Shown here piece after piece: positions 9,212-16,626 of a DNA stretch of 64,000 nt. Source of the stretch: Crocinitomicaceae bacterium (GTDB lineage Bacteria > Bacteroidota > Bacteroidia > Flavobacteriales_D > Crocinitomicaceae); contig JAHEMJ010000012.1 of NCBI GenBank assembly GCA_024643725.1, positions 248,001 to 312,000 of the forward strand, in the 5' to 3' direction. The notes under the pieces were generated by a model, which saw only the letters and a list, made by a program, of their open reading frames with translations, ran no database searches and was not told where the DNA came from. Position 1 is the first letter of the stretch; each line of letters opens with the position of its first letter. The position numbers and the translations under genes are program-made.

Positions 9212-10078
9212 TTATTCAGCTGAATTCTCTGTTGTCTCTTCTGCCGCAGGTGCTTCTTCAACAACTGGTGCTTCTTCCTCAACTGGTGCTGCTTCAGCAA
9301 CCGGTGCTGCTTCAACAACTGGAGCTGCAGCAACTACTGGAGTTACTACCTCTGTTGCATCTGCTTCGTCTTTATCACCAGCTTTCAAGTTTTTACGGTC
9401 TTCTAATCCTTCGCGAATAGCTTCACAGATTTGATCCATGATTAAAGCGATTGATTTCGTTGCATCGTCATTCGCAGGAATTGGGAAGTCAACTAATTTC
9501 GGATTTGAATTCGTATCAACCATCGCAAATGTTGGGATGCTCAAACGACGAGCTTCAGCTAATGCAATGTGCTCTTTTAAGATATCAATGATGAAAATAG
9601 CTGCTGGTTGACGCGTCATGTCAGCGATTGAACCAAACGTTTTTTCTAATTTCTCACGTTGACGAGTTTTGAATAACTTCTCACGTTTGTTTAATGTCTC
9701 CCAAGAACCATCTGACTTCATTTTGTCAATCATGGCCATTTTACGGATAGACTTACGTGTTGTTTGGAAGTTTGTTAACATACCACCAGTCCAACGTTCT
9801 GTTACAAATGGCATGTTTACTTTTGCTACACGTTCAGCAACGATTTCTTTTGCTTGTTTTTTCGTAGCAACGAAAAGTACTTTTTTACCTGATTTCGCGA
9901 TTTGCTTCATAGCAGCACATGCTTGATCAAGGTGAAGCATCGTTTTATTCAAATCGATGATGTGAATTCCTTTTTTCTCTTCGAAAATATAAGGAGCCAT
10001 TGCTGGGTTCCATTTTCTTTTCAAGTGACCAAAGTGTACACCTGCATCTAGTAAAGTTTCAAATTTTAATTTAGACAT
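9212..10078 (-). CDS. rpsB: 30S ribosomal protein S2
   Basis: 288 residues. The S2 core (1-230) shows LLDAGVHFGHLKRKWNP, MAPYIFEEKKGIHIIDL, the VTERWTGGMLTNFQT motif and the FAMVDTNSNPKLVDFPIPANDDA segment. A C-terminal tail of about 45 residues, made of Ala/Val/Pro/Glu repeats, is an acidic low-complexity extension seen in several Bacteroidota S2 proteins; its role is unknown. The 111-nt leader upstream can form alternative hairpins (see the separate entry). Confidence 0.98.
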   Translation of the reverse strand: MSKLKFETLLDAGVHFGHLKRKWNPAMAPYIFEEKKGIHIIDLNKTMLHLDQACAAMKQIAKSGKKVLFVATKKQAKEIVAERVAKVNMPFVTERWTGGMLTNFQTTRKSIRKMAMIDKMKSDGSWETLNKREKLFKTRQREKLEKTFGSIADMTRQPAAIFIIDILKEHIALAEARRLSIPTFAMVDTNSNPKLVDFPIPANDDATKSIALIMDQICEAIREGLEDRKNLKAGDKDEADATEVVTPVVAAAPVVEAAPVAEAAPVEEEAPVVEEAPAAEETTENSAE

Positions 10079-10189
10079 ATTATGTTTTTGTTTACGTTCC
10101 TAATATAATAAGTTAAGCAACGAAGGAGGGACAACCAAAGATTGTAGGTACTCCGACGTTTGGATGCTAAACAACCTAATTCTCGACGA
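10079..10189 (-). promoter_or_regulatory. structured intergenic leader of rpsB, candidate autoregulatory element
   Basis: Between rpsI and rpsB, ACAATC (RNA sense; 10140-10145) can pair either with an upstream GGTTGT (10171-10176) or with a downstream GGTTGT (10131-10136), and CCAAA/TTTGG segments offer another pairing. No TAnnTTTG box is present, so the segment is probably transcribed as part of the rplM operon. S2-mediated control of rpsB is known in other phyla; a Bacteroidota version here is inference. Confidence 0.35.
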
Positions 10190-10576
10190 TTAACGTTTAG
10201 AGAACTGGAATTTCTTACGTGCTTTCGGTTGACCTGGTTTCTTACGCTCTACCATTCTTGGATCACGTGTCATTAAACCTTCTGCTTTCAATAATGGTTT
10301 GTAATCAGCAGACAACTCAACAAGTGCTCTGGAGATTCCCAAACGAATCGCTTCAGCTTGACCATTGATTCCACCACCCATTACGTTTACTTTGATGTCG
10401 TATTGACCTACTGTGTCTGTAAGGATAAATGGTTGGTTGATTTTCGCTTGAAGTACATCAATTGGAAACATTACCTTCATTTCTTTTTTGTTCACAACGA
10501 TTTTCCCGTTACCTTTTGACATGTAAACGCGAGCAACCGCTGTTTTTCTTCTTCCTAAAGCATTAATTACTTCCAT
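10190..10576 (-). CDS. rpsI: 30S ribosomal protein S9
   Basis: 128 residues, normal length. N-terminal GRRKTAVARVYM, central GGGINGQAEAIRLGISRAL and a basic C-terminus ending in SKR, the tail that contacts P-site tRNA. It lies 5 nt after rplM, the universal L13-S9 pair. Confidence 0.99.
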   Translation of the reverse strand: MEVINALGRRKTAVARVYMSKGNGKIVVNKKEMKVMFPIDVLQAKINQPFILTDTVGQYDIKVNVMGGGINGQAEAIRLGISRALVELSADYKPLLKAEGLMTRDPRMVERKKPGQPKARKKFQFSKR

Positions 10577-10581
10577 GATTC

Positions 10582-11037
10582 TTATTTGAGTGTATCAAGA
10601 TTTAATAACTGAGGTTGTTGAGCTTCGTGTTTGTGCTCAGCACCTGTATAAACTTTTAAATTGGTGTACAATTTACGACCAAGTGTGTTTTTAGGCAACA
10701 TTCCTTTAACCGCTTTCTCGATCAAACGCTCAGGGTGTTTTTTCAACATCTCTTCAGCTGACGTGAAACGTTGTCCACCTGGATATCCAGAGAAACGTAC
10801 GTATTCTTTGTCCTCTAACTTCGTTCCTGAAAAAGCAACTTTCTCTGCGTTGATGACAATCACATTGTCGCCACAATCCGCATGCGGAGTATAACAGGTT
10901 TTGTATTTTCCTCGGATGATTTTAGCCACTTTACTAGCTAATCTACCTACTGTTTGACCTTCTGCATCTACAACATACCACTTTTTGTCTGCAGTTTCTG
11001 TGTTGCCTGATAACGTTCTGTAACTTAATGTATTCAC
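10582..11037 (-). CDS. rplM: 50S ribosomal protein L13
   Basis: 151 residues, with [22 protein letters not shown], the [17 protein letters not shown] core and [12 protein letters not shown]. The first codon is GTG (11035-11037); the residue alignment (NTLSYRT) matches family N-termini. It is the first gene of the rplM-rpsI-rpsB-tsf operon, with a near-consensus promoter 48 nt upstream and a small hairpin at the predicted 5' end of the mRNA. Confidence 0.98.
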   Translation of the reverse strand: MNTLSYRTLSGNTETADKKWYVVDAEGQTVGRLASKVAKIIRGKYKTCYTPHADCGDNVIVINAEKVAFSGTKLEDKEYVRFSGYPGGQRFTSAEEMLKKHPERLIEKAVKGMLPKNTLGRKLYTNLKVYTGAEHKHEAQQPQLLNLDTLK

Positions 11038-11068
11038 GGTTCTTTTTGTTAAATAAAAAACGAATAAA

Positions 11069-11082
11069 CCCTAAAATTAGGG
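11069..11082 (-). promoter_or_regulatory. 5'-terminal hairpin of the rplM operon mRNA
   Basis: CCCTAA-TT-TTAGGG is a perfect 6-bp palindromic stem beginning about 4 nt after the -7 box, so it would form the very 5' end of the transcript. Such hairpins can protect mRNA from 5'-dependent decay; this role is inferred. Confidence 0.45.
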
Positions 11083-11085
11083 GTG

Positions 11086-11116
11086 CAAAGATACAACTAT
11101 TGTGATTAAATACAAA
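11086..11116 (-). promoter_or_regulatory. promoter of the rplM-rpsI-rpsB-tsf operon
   Basis: On the minus strand, TTTG (11113-11116), a 19-nt spacer, then TATCTTTG (11086-11093). This fits the Bacteroidota TTTG-N19-TAnnTTTG consensus almost exactly. Confidence 0.8.
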
Positions 11117-11139
11117 TGAATTGCGAAAAAAAGAAGAAT

Positions 11140-11910
11140 TTATTTCGCTTTAAACGCCGAAATGGCATTTCTTGTAAATTCACTCAATACGAGTCGTCCA
11201 CTAATGGATGCACGTTCCATTAATAATTGATCCCAATGTTCGGTGCCCTGCCAAAAGATTTGCTTCAATTCTTGCATGGCTTCAGGGTTGGATTTTAATA
11301 GCTGTTGAATCAAAACGTCAATCGCTGCATCCATGGATTGAGCGTCATCGAAAATTTCGGTGTAAAGTCCTTTGGACTTCGCCCATGAAGCGGATCTCCA
11401 TTCCGTAGCATTGATGGCCAATTCACTCATCGCGGATAAGCCAATTTTACGTTCAACCGCTGGACCAACCACAAATGGACCGATGCCCACTGCTAATTCG
11501 GATAATTTTACTTCTGCATGCGCGGTCGCAAAACAATAATCGACGGAAGAAGCGATTCCAACGCCTCCACCTACGGCTTTTCCTTGTACGCGTCCGATGA
11601 TCAATTTTGGACATTTGCGGCACGCATTAATCACGTGTGCGAATCCGGAAAAGAAGACGTGCCCTGTTTCTAAATCGTCAATGGAAATCAATTCATCGAA
11701 ACTTGCTCCGGCGCAAAAAGCTCGCTCACCCTGACTTTGAATTAAAATCACTTTAACATGCGAATCTTCACCTAAGTCGGTAATCGTCTGTGCAAGTTTT
11801 CGTAGGATTTTTCCAGGAAGTGAATTGCTTAAGGGATGTCCAAAAGTAATCGTTCCTAATCCTTGCTCACTAATCGCTACATCTACAAATCCTTGTTCTC
11901 TTGCGTCCAT
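11140..11910 (-). CDS. enoyl-CoA hydratase/isomerase family protein
   Basis: 256 residues of crotonase fold. The CoA-binding oxyanion segment AFCAGASFDEL (about 64-74) and GGGVG (114-118) are present. Relative to classical enoyl-CoA hydratase, the position of the first catalytic Glu (in GGGxE) is Gly118, while the second Glu is kept as Glu138 in KLSELAVGIG. This GGGVG form occurs in LiuC-like methylglutaconyl-CoA hydratases and other crotonases, so leucine catabolism is one possibility, but the substrate is not fixed by sequence. It lies 3 nt after the upstream coiled-coil protein gene, at the end of the pssA run. Confidence 0.85.
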   Translation of the reverse strand: MDAREQGFVDVAISEQGLGTITFGHPLSNSLPGKILRKLAQTITDLGEDSHVKVILIQSQGERAFCAGASFDELISIDDLETGHVFFSGFAHVINACRKCPKLIIGRVQGKAVGGGVGIASSVDYCFATAHAEVKLSELAVGIGPFVVGPAVERKIGLSAMSELAINATEWRSASWAKSKGLYTEIFDDAQSMDAAIDVLIQQLLKSNPEAMQELKQIFWQGTEHWDQLLMERASISGRLVLSEFTRNAISAFKAK

Positions 11911-11913
11911 ATC

Positions 11914-12873
11914 TTATTTTAATGAAAAACTATCTGTTCCAATTAAGTTCCCATCACAGAAGATGCTCACTTTGTACGTTCCTTTTTGCAATTCTTCGCC
12001 TTTCAAACTGTAATATATGGTTAAGTCGATGGCTTCATTTTGATAATCGATCTCTTTTCGTTCGGAATAAGCAACACTGCCATTTTCTGTTTCAAGAATG
12101 TAGTTCGCTTTCGATTGTAAGGTTTGTCCGTTTGGACCGATGATTTGCATATACACTGTTTTCTTACCAGCATTTGCCAAAACATTTTCTGAAATCGTGA
12201 AGCTGCTTCGAATTTGAACGGCATTTTTTGCTTTATCTGTCGGCTCTGGCATGTTATTCAATTTCAAACGCAAGGCATCCGACTGAATATTGTAGGCTTG
12301 TAATTTACTTCCTTTTTTTACTTGCTGTTGACTGGTTTCTGCCGCTTTTCTATACTCATCTCTTTCGGTTGAAGTGGTGGATAATTTTGCCGATGTTTCC
12401 ACTAATTCCGTTCCGATTTTAATATTGAGCGTGTTTAAAGAGTCGATTGTTCGGACATAGCTTCGCATGATGCCACGTAATGTTTCATTCTCTTTACGGA
12501 CTTTCATTAACTCTCTGTAGCTCAATTTCCCGCTTTCCACCTTTTTCAACAAATCATTGATGCGGTCTTTTTGCTTGTTTAAACTATCAGCTTTCGACGC
12601 ATCCATCTCAATGAGTTTGTCGTAGTTGTCCAACATGTTGCGAAAGTCTTTTTTCAAATCTTTTGAAAGATCACCTACATTGATATATCCTCCTAGCATT
12701 TCTTCCATGCTTGCCATATCATTGGTTAGTTGTGCATTTTCATTTCGACATTCGTTGAGTTTTGCGCGTTGTGAGGACCAAGCATAGGCTAGCGCGGCGA
12801 TACCAATTAACAAAATGAAAATGAATCCAAGGTATAGTCCATTTGAACTTTTAGGTGTTTGTTGTGCTTCCAT
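11914..12873 (-). CDS. membrane-anchored coiled-coil protein with C-terminal beta domain, function unknown
   Basis: 319 residues. A short cytoplasmic N-terminus is followed by one transmembrane helix (about 13-31), a long heptad-like region rich in Lys, Glu, Asn and Leu (about 35-195), and a C-terminal domain of about 110 residues with a beta-sandwich-like pattern (RSSFTISENVLANAGKKTVYMQI, then YKVSIFCDGNLIGT). The topology suggests an inner-membrane anchor with a rod into the periplasm. Similar proteins in Bacteroidota are annotated hypothetical. A TAATTTTG box lies 16 nt before the start, so it can be expressed apart from the upstream dehydrogenase. I do not recognise a function. Confidence 0.75.
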   Translation of the reverse strand: MEAQQTPKSSNGLYLGFIFILLIGIAALAYAWSSQRAKLNECRNENAQLTNDMASMEEMLGGYINVGDLSKDLKKDFRNMLDNYDKLIEMDASKADSLNKQKDRINDLLKKVESGKLSYRELMKVRKENETLRGIMRSYVRTIDSLNTLNIKIGTELVETSAKLSTTSTERDEYRKAAETSQQQVKKGSKLQAYNIQSDALRLKLNNMPEPTDKAKNAVQIRSSFTISENVLANAGKKTVYMQIIGPNGQTLQSKANYILETENGSVAYSERKEIDYQNEAIDLTIYYSLKGEELQKGTYKVSIFCDGNLIGTDSFSLK

Positions 12874-12889
12874 TTGATAGAATTTTAAT

Positions 12890-12897
12890 CAAAATTA
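12890..12897 (-). promoter_or_regulatory. candidate -7 box (TAATTTTG) before the coiled-coil protein gene
   Basis: Exact TAnnTTTG match on the minus strand, 16 nt from the ATG, in the 40-bp gap after the aldehyde dehydrogenase gene. No clear -33 element. Confidence 0.45.
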
Positions 12898-12913
12898 CGA
12901 TATTTCTTATTTC

Positions 12914-14341
12914 TCAGCTTATGTTTTCTTCTTGAATCGTTACTTCCTTTTGAAAACGAGTAATGCTGTCTGGTCCAACAGCGGTAAAACGGGAATCACT
13001 GCTTGCGGGAAACGGTCCTCCATGATGCATAACCTCTAATACGCGCACACCTGTTGGAACTCCGTTTAAGATGATGCGTCCAGCTTTGTTACAAAGTAAT
13101 GCAATAAAAGATTCCACTTCAGTTGTCTTCACGGAATAAATCAAACTAGCGGTCAATTGCCCTGGCAAGCCATTTAACACGTGTTTTAACTTGTCCTGCG
13201 AATCGTATCGAATGACCAAAGAAAATGGACCAAAGACTTCTTCCTGCAGGAGAACATTGGATTGAAATACCTCCAAATTCGTTTCAGCTAATGTCCAAGC
13301 GCCTTCGATTCCTTGTGTATGTGTTGGACACGTAAAAACCTCCACTTGTGGGACGGTACTCACTTCTTTTTTTCTTCGTTCGTAGTTCTCGAAAATCCGC
13401 GGATGCAACATCGGGACAGGAGACTTTGTTAAATGGGCTTCCTTTAAAGCGTGTAGAAAGTTGTCTCCTTCCATTCCTGAAGGAACAAACAACAAGCCGG
13501 GTTTGGTGCAAAATTGTCCCGCATCATTACAGATGGCTTGACCTATTTTTTGAGCGATTACTTTGCTGTCATCTGGGTTTAATCCTGGAAAAATAATCAT
13601 GGGATTACAGCTGCCCATTTCAGCGAAAACCGGAATTGGACTTGGGCGGTTTTGTGCGATTTCCATGATGGCTTTTCCTCCTCGAATACTTCCCGTGAAT
13701 CCAACCGCTTGAATGCGATTATCCGCAACGATTTGCTGTGCCAAATTTACGCCATCATCGATGATATGCGCAAAAATACCTTGGGGGAATTCCGTTCGTG
13801 CCAAAGCTATTTCAATGCATTTAGCAACAAGCATACTTGTCCCCACATGCATCGGATGCGCCTTCACAAGTACACAACATCCAGCAGCAAAAGCCGCGAC
13901 GCTGTCTCCTCCAATCGTTGAATAGGCAAGCGGGAAATTACTAGATCCCATGACAAGGACAGGTCCAATTGCCAATCGTTTTTTACGTATGCTAATGGAT
14001 TCGTTTGCTAACTCTTGAACCTTCTCGAAAGTGTATTCCTTTTCTAAGTAATGCGCAAACAGTTCTAGGGTATGCATCGTGCGTGTCCATTCCGCGGAAA
14101 ATCGTTCCGGCGAAAGCCCACTTTCTTTGCAGTACATTTCTTGAATGACAGACTTTTGCGATGACAATTGCTCGGCAATGAACCGCAGAAAACGGGCGCG
14201 ATCAATTGGTGATGATCGCGAGAATTCAGATTGACATGAAGCAAGTTCAGATAGTTTGGACGCAAGTTCCAGTTCGGAGGTCGCTTCATAGACTTCCGAA
14301 TTCCAAGAATTTAGAGATGGATTAAAGGTTCGAAAACCCAT
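12914..14341 (-). CDS. aldehyde dehydrogenase, NADP-dependent ketoglutarate semialdehyde dehydrogenase-like
   Basis: 475 residues. ALDH elements: VLVMGSSNFPLAYS, cofactor Lys160 in VLVKAHP, FTGSIRGGKAI, general base Glu241 in VFAEMGSCNP and catalytic Cys278 in GQFCTKPG. The EMGSxNP and GQFCTKPG motifs and the NGVPTGVRV C-terminal segment are typical of the branch that oxidises 2,5-dioxopentanoate (alpha-ketoglutarate semialdehyde) and related aldehydes. No hydroxyproline or sugar-acid pathway genes are adjacent, so the physiological substrate is open. The gene begins 7 nt after purS, suggesting co-transcription with pssA-purS. Confidence 0.88.
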   Translation of the reverse strand: MGFRTFNPSLNSWNSEVYEATSELELASKLSELASCQSEFSRSSPIDRARFLRFIAEQLSSQKSVIQEMYCKESGLSPERFSAEWTRTMHTLELFAHYLEKEYTFEKVQELANESISIRKKRLAIGPVLVMGSSNFPLAYSTIGGDSVAAFAAGCCVLVKAHPMHVGTSMLVAKCIEIALARTEFPQGIFAHIIDDGVNLAQQIVADNRIQAVGFTGSIRGGKAIMEIAQNRPSPIPVFAEMGSCNPMIIFPGLNPDDSKVIAQKIGQAICNDAGQFCTKPGLLFVPSGMEGDNFLHALKEAHLTKSPVPMLHPRIFENYERRKKEVSTVPQVEVFTCPTHTQGIEGAWTLAETNLEVFQSNVLLQEEVFGPFSLVIRYDSQDKLKHVLNGLPGQLTASLIYSVKTTEVESFIALLCNKAGRIILNGVPTGVRVLEVMHHGGPFPASSDSRFTAVGPDSITRFQKEVTIQEENIS

Positions 14342-14348
14342 GAGAAAC

Positions 14349-14600
14349 CTAAGCCTCTGTTAACGAGAATTGAAAGCTCTCCATGATTTGATTTGCCAAC
14401 ATTTTTTGACACGCCATGGTAACTTTTTCCTCTGCAGCTTCTTTTGAATCGGCCTCAATAAATAAGCGAATATGTTTCCCGATGCGGACACCTTCGATTT
14501 CAGATAATCCAATGTTTTTCATGGATTGTGACACAGCTTTTCCTTGAGGATCAAGAAGTGCATCTAATGGCATTACATCAATTTCAGCTTTGAATTTCAT
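14349..14600 (-). CDS. purS: phosphoribosylformylglycinamidine synthase subunit PurS
   Basis: 83 residues from the ATG at 14600 (MKFKAEIDVMPLDALLDPQGKAV), the normal PurS length and start; the longer frame runs further into pssA without family similarity. It has the PurS pattern: MxxxxLDPQGKAV, an IGLSEIEGVRIGKHI strand and a C-terminal helix of the type found in small dimeric FGAM synthase subunits. PurS bridges PurL and PurQ in de novo purine synthesis. PurL and PurQ are not in this window, and the gene overlaps the end of pssA by 17 nt. Confidence 0.85.
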   Translation of the reverse strand: MKFKAEIDVMPLDALLDPQGKAVSQSMKNIGLSEIEGVRIGKHIRLFIEADSKEAAEEKVTMACQKMLANQIMESFQFSLTEA

Positions 14601-15432
14601 GTTTTTTACTTTGATTGTGTTCAATGATAGATAAAATCAGGTACAAAATTACAATTATTGGAATCGACCAGATAAAGAAAATGGGAATACTTATCAACGA
14701 AATGATAACAAGTAAGTAACGGAAGGTGTTGTCCTTCCATTTCCATGATTTAAATTTCAAGGCAATTAAGGGCAAAGGTGCAATCATTGTCATGGAGAAA
14801 AGTACAGCAATAACGGCAAGCGTATAGCAATCGAAAAGTCCGTAGATAAAATCATTTTGATGTCCCCAATTGTTTTTTTGATACCAAAAGTAAAGCGGGA
14901 AAAACAAAAAGAAAAAAGTACTCATTGGCGTTGGTACACCGATGAACTTATCGCTTTGACGCGTATCAATGTTAAATTTCGCCAAGCGAAACATGGAGAA
15001 AAAGGGAATAAATAAAGCTGTGAAAGGCAAGTATTTGATCGATGCATTAAAGGAGTTGTTCACGTCGTAGGACAAGGATGCAAACCAAGCCATGATTTGG
15101 TTGAATACAAAATACTTTTGCGTATCCGCTACTGAATTGGTCATTTTTAAGTCGATTACCGGACTGTAATCAACACCCAAAATAATCATCACCATCATGA
15201 GGACTCCCGGTGCAACGCCGAAGGAAACCATGTCGGCAAGGGAATCTAACTGTTTACCCAATTCGCCACTGGTTTTCGTCAATCGCGCCACAAAGCCATC
15301 GGCAAAATCAGCTGTGACTGAAAACAACAAGAACATAGCGGCTAAGTCCAGTCGCCCACTAAAGGTGAAAACGATGGAAATAATTCCGCAACAAAGATTC
15401 GTTGCTGTCAATAAATTTGCGAGTCCAAACAT
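14584..15432 (-). CDS. pssA: CDP-diacylglycerol-serine O-phosphatidyltransferase
   Basis: 282 residues with several hydrophobic helices. The CDP-alcohol phosphotransferase motif is complete: Asp42, Asp45-Gly46, Ala49-Arg50, Gly59, Asp63 and Asp67 in the D-x2-DG-x2-AR-x8-G-x3-D-x3-D spacing. It makes phosphatidylserine, the precursor of phosphatidylethanolamine, at the inner membrane. The N-terminal NLLTATNLCCGIISIVF matches the PssA subfamily. It is the first gene of a minus-strand run, with a -7 box about 93 nt upstream. Confidence 0.93.
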   Translation of the reverse strand: MFGLANLLTATNLCCGIISIVFTFSGRLDLAAMFLLFSVTADFADGFVARLTKTSGELGKQLDSLADMVSFGVAPGVLMMVMIILGVDYSPVIDLKMTNSVADTQKYFVFNQIMAWFASLSYDVNNSFNASIKYLPFTALFIPFFSMFRLAKFNIDTRQSDKFIGVPTPMSTFFFLFFPLYFWYQKNNWGHQNDFIYGLFDCYTLAVIAVLFSMTMIAPLPLIALKFKSWKWKDNTFRYLLVIISLISIPIFFIWSIPIIVILYLILSIIEHNQSKKHEIQS

Positions 15433-15525
15433 CTTTTAATTTTAAGGTAAATTTAGAACAAATCTGTTTTCTATTAATTTTATACGCGATTGAATTGCAA
15501 GAAACACACAATTTTTTCGAAAAAA

Positions 15526-15533
15526 CAAAGTTA
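15526..15533 (-). promoter_or_regulatory. candidate -7 box (TAACTTTG) for the pssA operon
   Basis: Exact TAnnTTTG on the minus strand in the spacer between the divergent pssA and PorV-like genes; the implied leader is about 90 nt. No clear -33 element. Confidence 0.4.
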
Positions 15534-15540
15534 ATGAGGC

Positions 15541-16623
15541 ATGAATAAAATTTTCCCACTTCTCATATGGTTCCTTTTTGGTGGATTTTTCCTCAATGCT
15601 CAAGGTAACTTAGCGCCTAAATACTCGAACGAATTCCTTGCCTTAGGAGTTGGCGCGGATGCTTTTTCGATGGGAAATGCAGTTGTGGCAAATACGGAAG
15701 GAGTGAACGCAGCATACTGGAATCCTGCAGGAATTCTTCAACAATCTGCTAAAATGGAGGCGAGTTTGATGCACTCCGAATACTTTGCCGGGATTGCCAA
15801 ATACGATCATTTAGGTTTTAGCTACAAAATGGATGAAAATCAAGCGGTCGCCTTTACGTTCATTCGTTTTGGAGTGGATGACATTCCAAATACCACACAG
15901 TTGATTGACAATAACGGCATCATCAATTACGACAATGTTCAATTGTTCACGGCTGGTGATTACGCATTCATGGGTTCATATGCACGGAAATTAAAAATAC
16001 CGGGAATGTCCATTGGTGGAACGGCTAAAGTGATTTACAGAAATATTGGTGATTTTGCCCATTCCTGGGGATTCGGATTGGATGCTGGGTGGCAATACCA
16101 ACTCCCGAAACATTGGAAATTTGGGGTGATGGCACGTGACATCACGTCGACATTTAATGCTTGGGTATTTGATTTAACTCCCGAAATGCAATCGGTGTTT
16201 TTAAATACGCAAAATAGTCTGCCGAAAAATGGCATCGAATTGACCTTGCCTCGTTTGATTTTTGCTGCTTCTGGAAATGTGGATTTGGGTAAAAAAGGAC
16301 TGAAATTGGGCGGTGAAGTAGATTTGGACATGACCACGGATGGGAAACGCAATGTGCTATTAAAAACAAATTTCGCTTCTTTTGACCCTCATGCTGGAAT
16401 GTTCTTGAGTTATAAAAATGCATTTAAATTGCGTTGGGGTGTTTCAAACATTCAACAATTTACGAATTTCGATCAAACTAAGTATTGGGGCTTTCAACCT
16501 AACATCGGAATGGGGGTGAAAATTAAAAGTGTGCAATTAGATTATGCGTTTACGCGTTTGGGAGATGTGAAAACCAACTATTACACGCACGTTTTCTCCC
16601 TGAAATGTCAGTTGGGCAAATAG
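15541..16623 (+). CDS. PorV/PorQ-family outer-membrane protein
   Basis: 360 residues with a signal peptide ending near residue 21 (LNAQ). The mature N-terminus has the PorV/PorQ family pattern FLALGVGADAFSMGNAVVANTEGVNAAYWNPAGI, which resembles the hatch of FadL-type barrels, followed by alternating amphipathic strands and a C-terminal strand suited to barrel insertion. PorV carries type IX secretion cargo and PorQ acts in related surface attachment; whether this paralogue belongs to the secretion system is not clear. Its stop lies 3 nt from the convergent phosphatase gene. Confidence 0.75.
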   Translation: MNKIFPLLIWFLFGGFFLNAQGNLAPKYSNEFLALGVGADAFSMGNAVVANTEGVNAAYWNPAGILQQSAKMEASLMHSEYFAGIAKYDHLGFSYKMDENQAVAFTFIRFGVDDIPNTTQLIDNNGIINYDNVQLFTAGDYAFMGSYARKLKIPGMSIGGTAKVIYRNIGDFAHSWGFGLDAGWQYQLPKHWKFGVMARDITSTFNAWVFDLTPEMQSVFLNTQNSLPKNGIELTLPRLIFAASGNVDLGKKGLKLGGEVDLDMTTDGKRNVLLKTNFASFDPHAGMFLSYKNAFKLRWGVSNIQQFTNFDQTKYWGFQPNIGMGVKIKSVQLDYAFTRLGDVKTNYYTHVFSLKCQLGK

Positions 16624-16626
16624 GAT

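Noticed and set aside
9220-9400. Repetitive DNA at the 3' end of rpsB
   Set aside because: It encodes the Ala/Glu/Pro-rich S2 tail in frame; protein low complexity rather than a DNA repeat element.
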